A DNA stretch of 10,908 nucleotides from Candidatus Latescibacterota bacterium (GTDB lineage Bacteria; Latescibacterota; UBA2968; UBA8231), in the NCBI GenBank assembly GCA_003529325.1, contig DPVW01000154.1:1125-12032 (forward strand), in the 5' to 3' direction. The notes beneath the pieces are model-generated. The model was given only the letters and a program-made list of their open reading frames with translations. It was not told the origin of the DNA and ran no database searches. The stretch's first letter is position 1; the number at the start of each line of letters is the position of its first letter. The translations under genes and the position numbers were made by a program. Of the stretch, positions 1-5,837 are shown in pieces.

Positions 1-129
1 TTTCTCAAGGGGACCACCCGCCTTTGGACACGCTGGCAGCGGGAGCGCCAGAGCCGGGTCATTCAGGAAGACCTGATCAGCCTCGAACATGTCAAAGAAG
101 TGTCGCAACTGGACTGCTGGCATTTCTGA
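1..129 (+). CDS. C-terminal end of an unidentified protein (5' partial)
   Basis: An open frame enters from the left edge in frame 1 and stops at TGA 127-129, giving 42 residues that begin FLKGTTRLWTRWQRERQ and end SQLDCWHF. The piece is rich in Arg, Gln and Glu and looks helical and soluble, with no membrane segment. The Arg-rich helix followed by an acidic ...IQEDL stretch faintly recalls the linker into DtxR-like domains appended to metal transporter permeases, but the fragment ends where such a domain would begin, so I assign no family. The stop overlaps the ATG of the next ORF (TGATG), which supports this frame being translated. Coding is likely; function is unknown. Confidence 0.45.
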   Translation, partial: FLKGTTRLWTRWQRERQSRVIQEDLISLEHVKEVSQLDCWHF

Positions 130-302
130 TGGACTCGCGTCAGCAAGATCACCGGCTGATAGAGACCCCGGAGCTGGATATCCAGTATCAGGTGGGGGAG
201 ACCCCGCAATTTGCCCGTGGTCCCATGCCATTGCACTGTCCCTGGGCGCCTCACGGTCTGTTCGAGTCCCTCGCCCGGGGCCTGGGCCTTTGGCCGGAGT
301 GA
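129..302 (+). CDS. Hypothetical 57-aa protein, translationally coupled to the upstream partial gene
   Basis: The ATG at 129-131 shares its A with the TGA stop of the preceding frame (TGATG), a classic coupling arrangement, and no separate strong ribosome binding site is seen. The product begins MDSRQQDHRLIETPELDIQY, continues through a Pro/His/Cys/Trp-containing stretch (MPLHCPWAPHG, about residues 33-43) and ends LARGLGLWPE. It has no membrane segment and no signal peptide. I do not recognise the family. The frame stays open upstream to position 24, so the ORF could instead be the 3' part of the upstream gene after a -1 frameshift. It ends 9 bp from the stop of the convergent CBM9-like remnant. 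Confidence 0.35.
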   Translation: MDSRQQDHRLIETPELDIQYQVGETPQFARGPMPLHCPWAPHGLFESLARGLGLWPE

Positions 303-311
303 GGCGCCTGA

Positions 312-719
312 TCAGGGGGGTGCTGCCGGTACCTCATGGAGGTCTAAGTCAATGTGTGGGAATACGTGCGGCATGTGACTGTCCCACGGGCCGTGCCGAT
401 TCCAAGCCCAACCGGCGGTGCCGCCCCGGTGTGCACGCTCCGGTGGCATACGCTGGAAGCGGGAGGCGTCGATCCGCCATGTGTCCCCATCTTCTGGCGG
501 CACGGAGCGCCCTTCACCGACAATGCCGAATCCGGACCACGGAAGTGCGATCTCTACGGTCCACCCCTGATCGACGTCCGTGCTGTCGTTCAGCGTCCCG
601 TCGAGTCGAACGGCCGATCGCAGCCCGGAGAAATTCCAGGGGATGAAGCCGAGTCTGCCACCACGATCATTCTCCAGATACGATTTGGGACCATCGTCGA
701 AGACATTGGGACCGGCCAC
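312..719 (-). CDS. Truncated carbohydrate-binding family 9-like (CBM9/DOMON-type) domain, probable pseudogene
   Basis: The 135-residue frame (GTG at 719, not a convincing start) matches the C-terminal half of CBM9-like domains. Visible landmarks are EWEVAGPNVFDDG just before and across the GTG (the E-x-E-V-x-x-x-N strand), GLRSAVRLDGTLNDSTDVDQ (about residues 32-51), GWTVEIALPWSGF (52-64), GDTWRIDASRFQR and the terminal WNRHGPWDSHMPHVF. Full domains run about 190-220 residues; here the first 70-90 are absent. The frame stays open above 719 (SSTDTDFRSAEWEV) but lacks a start codon, while a neighbouring frame at 774-748 reads VADPMLIDG, resembling the first strand of such domains. An internal deletion with frameshift is the simplest explanation. 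It is last in the leftward operon. The family call is good; whether any product is made is doubtful. Confidence 0.6.
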   Translation of the reverse strand: MAGPNVFDDGPKSYLENDRGGRLGFIPWNFSGLRSAVRLDGTLNDSTDVDQGWTVEIALPWSGFGIVGEGRSVPPEDGDTWRIDASRFQRMPPERAHRGGTAGWAWNRHGPWDSHMPHVFPHIDLDLHEVPAAPP

Positions 720-747
720 CTCCCATTCGGCGGATCGAAAATCCGTG

Positions 748-774
748 TCCGTCGATGAGCATCGGGTCCGCCAC
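748..774 (-). pseudogene. Possible N-terminal remnant of the CBM9-like gene
   Basis: On the minus strand, GTG at 774-772 opens a frame reading VADPMLIDG, like the opening P-x-x-IDG strand of CBM9-like domains. An AGGAG (793-789) sits upstream at a long spacing of 14 nt. The frame then departs from the family, whereas the next frame picks up the middle of the domain at about position 745. Together with 312-719 this suggests a gene that lost roughly 70 codons. The match is short and could be chance. Confidence 0.25.
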
Positions 775-799
775 CCGGTAAGCAGTTTCTCCTGCGGGA

Positions 800-910
800 T
801 CAGCCTGCCTCGTCTGGTTCGAAGATCGTCAGTATTTTGTTCGTATACGCCTTGACCAGCGCGAAGGCGATAAGCGCAACCAGGCCTACAGAGCTGACTA
901 TCTCAACCAC
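800..910 (-). CDS. Small single-span membrane protein, 36 aa
   Basis: A GTG at 910-908 starts a 36-residue product. MVEIVSSVGLVALIAFALVK forms a hydrophobic helix with few charges (about residues 4-19), followed by a short tail KAYTNKILTIFEPDEAG. A stop lies only six codons upstream in this frame, so GTG is the only practical start. It overlaps the last codons and stop (900-898) of the 113-aa coiled-coil gene, consistent with translational coupling; no independent Shine-Dalgarno is obvious. The basic residues just after the helix suggest N-out/C-in orientation by the positive-inside rule. Its position between a membrane coiled-coil protein and the CBM9 remnant makes it a plausible small subunit of the same assembly. 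No family is recognised. Real coding is likely but unproven. Confidence 0.5.
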   Translation of the reverse strand: MVEIVSSVGLVALIAFALVKAYTNKILTIFEPDEAG

Positions 911-1239
911 GACGGGCCCTTGGGGTCATCTATGTCGAATCGGTGCAGATTCGGTCGCCTGCGTTCCAGCAGATCTTCCAGCGGCTCAAGTTCATCCCGT
1001 CGCAGGACCAGATTGGCATCGAGTTCCTGGCATTCGATCACCAGAATGTCAATCTGCTCCCTGACTGCTTCTGACTGAGAGCGGAGGTCCTCGAGTCGCA
1101 GCGTATGGGCCTCGATCAACTGCCCGTATTTGGCGATTTCTGCAGTGAACTGCGCTGACCGCTGGGTAAATTCCATCCAGATTCGGCCCGTCGCAATCAG
1201 GATAGCCGCGATTGCCAGGCCACAAATCAGAAGAAACAT
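898..1239 (-). CDS. Membrane-anchored coiled-coil protein, 113 aa
   Basis: The product opens with MFLLICGLAIAAILIATGRI, a single hydrophobic helix that serves as a signal anchor, followed by a long heptad-like charged region (about residues 24-95: QRSAQFTAEIAKYGQLIEAH through ELEPLEDLLERRR) predicted to form a coiled coil. It ends in a polar tail, DIDDPKGPSWLR. No catalytic motif is visible. The start is ATG 1239; the upstream sequence carries only a weak GGA, but a 26-aa ORF that starts at the sulfatase stop ends 12 nt inside this gene, so coupling could supply initiation. Its stop overlaps the next small membrane protein. The architecture resembles accessory or scaffold membrane proteins, but I do not recognise the family. 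Confidence 0.65.
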   Translation of the reverse strand: MFLLICGLAIAAILIATGRIWMEFTQRSAQFTAEIAKYGQLIEAHTLRLEDLRSQSEAVREQIDILVIECQELDANLVLRRDELEPLEDLLERRRPNLHRFDIDDPKGPSWLR

Positions 1240-1307
1240 GGGTTGCTGTCGTCCAAGGATGCAAAGAGATCGCGTGGCAGGAAATGGCTCTGTGGCCTGG
1301 TCAACAT
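1227..1307 (-). CDS. Possible 26-aa coupling ORF between the sulfatase and coiled-coil genes
   Basis: The sulfatase stop TGA overlaps an ATG (TGATG) at 1307-1305. The resulting ORF, starting MLTRPQSHFLPRDLFASLDD and ending SNPCFF, stops at 1229-1227, overlapping the ATG of the 113-aa coiled-coil gene. It fills the only gap between these two genes and would let ribosomes pass from one to the next. The peptide itself has no recognisable motif. It may simply be a ribosome-delivery element, or chance. Confidence 0.3.
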   Translation of the reverse strand: MLTRPQSHFLPRDLFASLDDSNPCFF

Positions 1308-2554
1308 CAAAGATACCCCAGATCCTGCAGACGTTGTTTCAGCACCCCCTGCTCAATCGCCGTCTCGTCCTGGGCGCGCAGGTCACCATATTCTGATCCG
1401 TCGAGCAGGGCCTCGTAGCGGACCCTGTACGGCGTGGGATCGGCACACGCCAGGTCCCGTCCGCTGCTCATTTCGCGTAGCACATGTTTGCCGCTGATCT
1501 CGTCAAATCGAAACAACACCTCGCCATCGCTGATCGACCACTGCCGTGTTCCCTGCGGATTGCGTTCAAGGTGTTTGTCATCGATGGCGACACGGGAGGT
1601 GACGCGGTGGTGGGCGATCTCGAGATTGCCCGGATTCAGAAAGCCAACCCCGTAGAGGCTGTCCAGTTCGGTCAGCACCCAGCGACCGTGTCGTGGTGTG
1701 TCGTCGACCAGACTCTGACCGTATCCGCGATAATCAGCATCGATCTCCGCTAGTTCGCAAATCGTCGGGAACAGGTCGATCATGGACAACGTACCCGCCG
1801 GTAGACGCCAGCGTGCCTCCGGCAGGTGTGCGAGCAGCGGCACGCGAGCGACCTTGTGATGTATCAGGTCGCCATGGGCCATGATCTCGGGGTCGAAACC
1901 TTCGCCGTGGTCGCCAAAGAGGAAGACCGCCCACTCTTTCAGGTCGATCTTCTTGAGGATCTCGACGATGCGAAATTCCTGCACCTGCACAGCCGCTGCG
2001 TAGTAGTAACGCAGTGCCTCTTCTGTGCGACCGGCATCGACCAGTGCCTTCAGGCTGGGATCCAATTTGATCCCACCGAGTCCATAGCCGCCGTGGGTGT
2101 ACCAGAAATGAAGGAAGCGCAGTTGTGGCTCATCACCACCGGCGTCGAGCACGTCAAGGACCGGTTCCAGCGAACCGAGGCACTGGTTGCGCGCTGCCGG
2201 GTCCATGGGGCCGATGGCATTCTCGTAGTCGAGAAAACGAAATACATCTGGCCGTTCGGAGTGGCCACTGACATCGAATCCCTGCTGCTGCAGCAGGTGG
2301 AACAGGTTGGTTACGCCACCGAACATCTTCAGATAGGTCTGCCCGAACAAGCCATGTTCGAAGGGATAGAGTCCGGTGAACAGCGATGTGTGTGACGGGC
2401 GGGTCGCCGGCGCCGTGACGAAGAAGCTCTCCGCCAGTTGATAGTCTCGCGTCAACACGTCGAATTTCGGCGTGTCCAATCGTGGGTTTGTGCGGCTCAA
2501 CGCATCGTAGCGAAGACAGTCGATGGAGATCAGCAGGAATTTTCGGGTCGCCAC
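1307..2554 (-). CDS. Sulfatase-fold (alkaline phosphatase superfamily) hydrolase lacking the formylglycine residue
   Basis: The 415-aa product carries the superfamily landmarks in order: LLISIDCLRYDAL with the metal ligand D12, the nucleophile segment APATRPSHTSLFTGLYPFEHG (48-68), HFWYTHGGYG (149-158), FLFGDHGEGFD (D215, H216; 211-221) and HGDLIHHKVARVPLL (227-241). In true sulfatases the nucleophile segment reads C/S-x-P-x-R; here T51 sits at the Cys/Ser position and H55 replaces Arg. Formylglycine therefore cannot form, and a Thr nucleophile acting on a phospho- or other ester is more likely. There is no signal peptide, so it is probably cytoplasmic. The GTG start has TGAGGGAGA seven bases upstream and lies 12 bases after the propeller gene, indicating co-transcription. 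The fold is secure; the substrate is unknown. Confidence 0.85.
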   Translation of the reverse strand: MATRKFLLISIDCLRYDALSRTNPRLDTPKFDVLTRDYQLAESFFVTAPATRPSHTSLFTGLYPFEHGLFGQTYLKMFGGVTNLFHLLQQQGFDVSGHSERPDVFRFLDYENAIGPMDPAARNQCLGSLEPVLDVLDAGGDEPQLRFLHFWYTHGGYGLGGIKLDPSLKALVDAGRTEEALRYYYAAAVQVQEFRIVEILKKIDLKEWAVFLFGDHGEGFDPEIMAHGDLIHHKVARVPLLAHLPEARWRLPAGTLSMIDLFPTICELAEIDADYRGYGQSLVDDTPRHGRWVLTELDSLYGVGFLNPGNLEIAHHRVTSRVAIDDKHLERNPQGTRQWSISDGEVLFRFDEISGKHVLREMSSGRDLACADPTPYRVRYEALLDGSEYGDLRAQDETAIEQGVLKQRLQDLGYL

Positions 2555-2566
2555 GAATCGTCTCCC

Positions 2567-3922
2567 TCAGTCGATCAATCGAGCGTTGTACTGGCGGGGG
2601 GAGTGATGGTAGCCGGAATAGGACGAATTCTGTGTCGGTTCCTGGGTGTAGATGTGCACACGATCCTGATACGGGTCATAGAGGATGACCTCCTCGCGGC
2701 TGTCACCACAGACGTCGGCAGCGAAGCAGTGATACCAACCCATCTTGCCCCCACTTGGGGGTGGTAGATCGGGAAACTCCACGACCCTGTTGCCCTCTCC
2801 ATCCCACAACGCAGCAGGGCTGTAGATCAGATCAGGGCCCTCCGCGCCATTCCAGTGAATCGTCTCGAGACCGGTGTTGTTTGGTGACTCATCGACTTGG
2901 AAGCGACTGCGCACACCCTGGCGTCCGGCGACGAGCAGATCCGGATGATGGCCATTGTAGCGGATCACGAGCTCCCGTTCATCGCTGTCGACATGATACC
3001 GACCACAACGGATCTCCTGGCCGTGAGGGATGACATCTCGACCGAGTTCGAGCAGACGATTGCCACTCTCGTCCAGCACGATGCCTCCTGCAGAGAGGAT
3101 CGCACGTGGTGTCTCGGACTCCCAGGGTTCGATCAGGACACTGTCCATGTTGTCGCCCACGAACTCTTCCCAGAGCACGGTGCCGTCATGGTCCAGCAGG
3201 AACAGACCGCCATTCACCTCGTCTCGTCCATCCCCGTCAAAATCCCCGACAGACGGAATGTAGGCGGCGTGTTTCGGGTATTGGTTCCAGCGGTTGTTAT
3301 AGGTCCACAGAATCTCAAAACGGCTGTTGCAGGCCACCAGGGTACGCCCGAGTTTGACGACGAAGTCTCCCGCATGGCCCGCACCGGAGAAGTCGGCGAT
3401 CAACAGCCGCTGGTGGACGAAGTTGGGGATGTGCAACTGCCCATCGAAGTAGCCATCGCAGTCTCGCAGCACCTGGGGGCTGGCTTCCTGCTTGATCTGT
3501 CCCGTTTTGCCATCGAGCAGCAGCAGACGAACATCGCTTAGATTCCACTTGCTTGAGGGTCCGATGTTTTCATCGACGAAGAAACAGAGGACCTCACAGG
3601 CACCGTCGCCATCGACGTCAGCCACGGCGACGGGCCCTGGGCGATCAGGAGAAAGCGTGTGCAGTTGACCGTCGCCGTCCACATCGTCGACGGCAAGGTC
3701 ACGGTCACCCATCGACCAGAGCAGTTCGCCATCGATGTCAAAGGCACCGAGGAAGGCAGGCTTGATGCCGCCAAGAGACTGGTAGACGACGAAGTCGGTG
3801 GCGCCGTTGCCGGTGAGATCGCCGATACGGATGTCCCCCCCGTAGCACCTTCCCATTTCGTCCACGGAAGTCAGAGCGTGCGGAATCTTGATGTTCCGGT
3901 ATTCTGTCGCCTTATGTGCCAA
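2567..3922 (-). CDS. VCBS/FG-GAP repeat beta-propeller protein, rhamnogalacturonan lyase (PL11)-like C-terminus
   Basis: This 451-aa protein is built of blades carrying calcium-binding D-x-D/N-G-D/N-G loops: DLTGNGATD (35-43), DVDGDGQ (80-86), DVDGDGACE (102-110), DFSGAGHAGD (177-186), DFDGDGRDE (227-235) and a degenerate DVCGDSREE (403-411). The last blade with REEVILYDPYQDRVHIYTQEP (409-429) resembles the GDxREEVI region ending PL11 rhamnogalacturonan lyases, but the protein is shorter than those enzymes (about 600 aa). No export signal is seen at the N-terminus, which is unusual for this fold. I prefer TTG 3922-3920, which has GAGAGG six bases upstream; the frame extends to another TTG at 3943 without a ribosome site. 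It leads the operon containing the sulfatase-fold gene. Lyase activity is inference; binding or a structural role is possible. Confidence 0.8.
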   Translation of the reverse strand: MAHKATEYRNIKIPHALTSVDEMGRCYGGDIRIGDLTGNGATDFVVYQSLGGIKPAFLGAFDIDGELLWSMGDRDLAVDDVDGDGQLHTLSPDRPGPVAVADVDGDGACEVLCFFVDENIGPSSKWNLSDVRLLLLDGKTGQIKQEASPQVLRDCDGYFDGQLHIPNFVHQRLLIADFSGAGHAGDFVVKLGRTLVACNSRFEILWTYNNRWNQYPKHAAYIPSVGDFDGDGRDEVNGGLFLLDHDGTVLWEEFVGDNMDSVLIEPWESETPRAILSAGGIVLDESGNRLLELGRDVIPHGQEIRCGRYHVDSDERELVIRYNGHHPDLLVAGRQGVRSRFQVDESPNNTGLETIHWNGAEGPDLIYSPAALWDGEGNRVVEFPDLPPPSGGKMGWYHCFAADVCGDSREEVILYDPYQDRVHIYTQEPTQNSSYSGYHHSPRQYNARLID

Positions 3923-3985
3923 TATCGTCCTCTCGGGAGGCAAATTTTTTTCTAGACGATTTTCTACTTCGGGCGTCTACATGCC
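3923..3985. promoter_or_regulatory. Divergent intergenic region between the propeller operon and the sigma gene
   Basis: The 63-bp spacer separates two divergent starts and contains the most AT-rich run in this part of the window (AAATTTTTTTCTAG, 3942-3955), as expected if both promoters lie here. I could not assign -35/-10 pairs with confidence. If the broken sigma gene is autoregulated, as many ECF genes are, its promoter and the operon promoter would share this space. Confidence 0.3.
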
Positions 3986-4327
3986 ATGGCTACCGAACCA
4001 ACCCTGATCAGTAGGACACTCGGCGGCGATCGCGAAGCCTTCGCTGAGCTGATCCAGGGGTATCTCGGTCTCGTTCACGGCATCATCCTTAATAAGGTGC
4101 GTCGCCCCGACGAGGTCGAGGACCTGGCGCAGGACGTTTTCGTCAAGGCCTTTCAGGAGTTGCCCAAGCTACGCGATCGAGGCAAGTTCGGCCCGTGGCT
4201 GGGACGTATCGCGATGAATCAGGCTCAGGCCTGGCTGCGACAACGGCAATCACGCTGCGCGGTGGTCCCAACGCCGCCCACCGACAGCGGCAGAAAGAGC
4301 GGGTCGCCGCAGCACTCCCACTGCTGA
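3986..4327 (+). CDS. Truncated ECF sigma-70 factor (region 2 only), probable pseudogene
   Basis: The product starts MATEPTLISRTLGGDREAFAEL and gives a good ECF region 2: AELIQGYLGLVHGIILNKVR (20-39), EVEDLAQDVFVKAFQEL (43-59) and FGPWLGRIAMNQAQAWLRQRQ (68-88). After residue 89 the frame becomes low-complexity (CAVVPTPPTDSGRK...) and stops at 4327. Region 4 (the -35 binding helix-turn-helix), about 60 residues in intact ECF factors, is absent, so it cannot act as a normal sigma. The downstream part continues in another frame (see 4195-4641). A weak ribosome site precedes the ATG. It is divergent from the propeller operon. It could be a decayed regulator or, less likely, a region-2-only protein. 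Confidence 0.7.
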   Translation: MATEPTLISRTLGGDREAFAELIQGYLGLVHGIILNKVRRPDEVEDLAQDVFVKAFQELPKLRDRGKFGPWLGRIAMNQAQAWLRQRQSRCAVVPTPPTDSGRKSGSPQHSHC

Positions 4328-4641
4328 CAACCGTGACCGAGCAGACGGTGAGTTGGCAGCCCGCACCGGCGTTGTTCTCACTTCTCCGTCGAGGGCTCGC
4401 CCTCGGTAGCGCCGTCACCCTGGGTATCGCCGGCAGTCTGATCTACGAATCGCAAGTACAGTCGGCTGCAGCGGAGGCACCGCCAACAGCCCGTTCCGGT
4501 CGGCTTTCCGTCTGGCTGGGTGGGGATCTGACCGCCGATGGGGGTCTATCCAAGGCCGCACCCATGGGTGATCTGGAGGCGATACAGGATGGCACTATCC
4601 TGCTGCCACCCTGTTCATCGGGGCGACTCCGCCGCCGCTGA
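4195..4641 (+). pseudogene. Out-of-frame C-terminal part of the ECF sigma gene, with a membrane segment
   Basis: From about 4282 this frame reads RQRQKERVAAALPLLTTVTE and then a Pro/Trp linker. A hydrophobic helix follows (LALGSAVTLGIAGSLIY, about residues 68-84 counted from the 4195 start) and then a low-complexity tail ending in RLRRR. Several uncultured phyla have ECF factors with such a membrane-spanning C-terminal extension, which I recall as general knowledge. The only start upstream is a GTG inside the sigma region 2 coding sequence, so it is best read as the remainder of that gene. The RQRQ encoded here (4282-4293) matches the RQRQ at 4238-4249 in the sigma frame. Confidence 0.45.
4238..4292 (+). 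repeat. 11-bp near-perfect direct repeat bracketing the sigma-gene frameshift
   Basis: CGACAACGGCA (4238-4248) and CGACAGCGGCA (4282-4292) differ at one base and are offset by 44 bp. The first is in phase with the sigma frame and the second with the membrane-segment frame, and both encode Arg-Gln-Arg-Gln. Loss of one repeat plus the intervening bases would fuse the frames into a single 203-codon ORF. The coincidence may reflect the breakpoint of the event that broke the gene. Confidence 0.5.
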
Positions 4642-4645
4642 AACT

Positions 4646-5701
4646 TCACTTCAGGGGCGTACCGAGGTAGGCGACCAGCAGGCGGGCGCCATTGACGATG
4701 CCATCCACGTGGCAGATCTCGAAGCCGTGGGTGTTGTCTCCCGCGTATCCGATCAGGACCGCTCGCGCCGCAGAGGCAGCCGCCTTCGCCAGCGTTGCAT
4801 CACTGGCATACGAGGTGAGCACCGCCGTCTGCACGCCGAAGCCAAGACCCGCCGCCAATTCTGTCATGTGATCGACGACACCCAGATGGTACAGACCGGC
4901 GCGGTCCTTGCAGGGCAGGATGGGATCGCCGCTGTTCACGGTCTGGTATTCGGCGGCAACGGGCACGACGTCGAGGGCGATCACCGTCGACGCCGGCACC
5001 TGGCCGACGGACCACACGGCGCCGAGGCCACCGATCTCCTCTTCTGAACTGGCGATCAGCCAGGTGTCCTGTGCTGGCGGTGTCGCTGCCAGTTCGTGGG
5101 CCGATGCCACCAGCATGGCCAGTCCCGCCCGGCAGTCGAGGTTGTAACCGCACACATAATCCTCACCAAGCCACCAGGGCGCCTTGCGATGCCGGGCGAT
5201 GACGACCCGACGACCGGGACGCACGCCGCGGGCGGCGAGGGTTGCCGCATCGAGCTTGGTCTCCACCCACATGGCCTCCCATGTCAGCGCTCCGCCCTCC
5301 TTCAGAGCCGCCGCCGGACTCTCTATCGATACGTGTTTGGAGCCGATGGAGAGCACGCCTGCAAGACTCTGTTCGCCGAGCAGGATTTCCACCGGGGTCT
5401 CGCCGATGGCCCATGGGTGGAGTCCACCCACCGGGCGTACGCGCACTCGTCCGTCCATATCGACGCGCTTTACGATCATACCAATCTCATCCTTGTGGGC
5501 GACAACGGCGATGCCGCCAGCGGACGAGTGACCCTTGAAATGTACGACGATGCTGTCCGCATCATCCTGCCAGGTACCATCCCCCAGATCGCCGAACAGC
5601 TCCAGCATCAGGCGCTCGACTTCGCCCTCGCTGCCGGAAGGGCCGTGGGCGTTGGTGAGGCGTTCGAGATCGGCGAGCAGGCGCCTGCGGTCGACGGCCA
5701 C
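4646..5701 (-). CDS. M42 family metallo-aminopeptidase (glutamyl aminopeptidase/TET-type)
   Basis: The 351-aa product has the M42 co-catalytic dinuclear metal site: AHKDEIG (H69, D71), YNLDCRAG (D189, bridging), SSEEEIGG (catalytic Glu/ligand pair E221-E222), ALDVVP (D244) and GDNTHGFEI (H325). The GTSV/PDZ-like insert of the family occupies about residues 75-170. Length is typical (330-360). These enzymes are cytoplasmic and form tetrahedral dodecamers that trim N-terminal residues from peptides released by the proteasome or other proteases. I chose GTG 5701-5699 because AAAGGA lies six bases before it; the frame extends to a TTG at 5746 with no ribosome site. The motif AHKDEIG differs from the usual AHMDE(V/I)G only at the non-ligand residue. 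It lies just past the terminator of the sigma gene behind it and converges on the broken sigma gene. Confidence 0.9.
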   Translation of the reverse strand: MAVDRRRLLADLERLTNAHGPSGSEGEVERLMLELFGDLGDGTWQDDADSIVVHFKGHSSAGGIAVVAHKDEIGMIVKRVDMDGRVRVRPVGGLHPWAIGETPVEILLGEQSLAGVLSIGSKHVSIESPAAALKEGGALTWEAMWVETKLDAATLAARGVRPGRRVVIARHRKAPWWLGEDYVCGYNLDCRAGLAMLVASAHELAATPPAQDTWLIASSEEEIGGLGAVWSVGQVPASTVIALDVVPVAAEYQTVNSGDPILPCKDRAGLYHLGVVDHMTELAAGLGFGVQTAVLTSYASDATLAKAAASAARAVLIGYAGDNTHGFEICHVDGIVNGARLLVAYLGTPLK

Positions 5702-5746
5702 GGGGTGTCCTTTCTGTGGAGAAGCGGATGCTCTGCGAAAGGACAA

Positions 5747-5787
5747 AGATAAGGCCGGGCAACTGCGAAGCGCAGCAGGCCCGGCCC
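5747..5787 (-). terminator. Rho-independent-type terminator behind the ECF sigma gene
   Basis: GGCCGGGC (5753-5760) pairs with GCCCGGCC (5779-5786), and inside it CTGCG (5763-5767) pairs with CGCAG (5771-5775). On the minus strand the hairpin is followed by TTATCTTTGT, a moderately U-rich tract. It lies about 50 bp past the sigma stop and 46 bp before the M42 start, so it would separate the two minus-strand genes. Confidence 0.6.
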
Positions 5788-5808
5788 ATGGAAGGAAGTG
5801 GTGCTGTT

Positions 5809-5824
5809 GGCGGTGGGGGCCGCC
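5809..5824. other. Short hairpin immediately after the sigma stop codon
   Basis: GGCGG (5809-5813) and CCGCC (5820-5824) form a 5-bp stem with a six-base loop. On the plus strand it is followed by TTTGTT; on the minus strand it directly follows the sigma stop without a T-run. It may protect the 3' end or assist the stronger hairpin at 5753-5786. Confidence 0.3.
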
Positions 5825-5837
5825 TTTGTTAATACGC

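Noticed and set aside
303..316. Overlapping short palindromes AGGCGCCT and CCTGATCAGG between convergent genes
   Set aside because: They are perfect but only 8-10 bp, have no loop or T-run, and are short enough to arise by chance in GC-rich DNA.
89..646. A 185-aa plus-strand open frame across the left edge
   Set aside because: It runs antisense through the CBM9-like sequence and has a low-complexity Arg/Pro/Ser composition typical of a shadow frame.
2897..3541. A 214-aa plus-strand open frame opposite the propeller gene
   Set aside because: It is antisense to a clear VCBS protein and its composition reflects the reverse complement of repeated Asp/Gly codons; no family resemblance or ribosome site.
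3922..3943. Upstream TTG start for the propeller protein
   Set aside because: No ribosome site precedes 3943, whereas the TTG at 3922 has GAGAGG at good spacing.
5701..5746. Upstream TTG start for the M42 peptidase
   Set aside because: It lies against the terminator hairpin with no ribosome site; the GTG at 5701 has AAAGGA at six bases.
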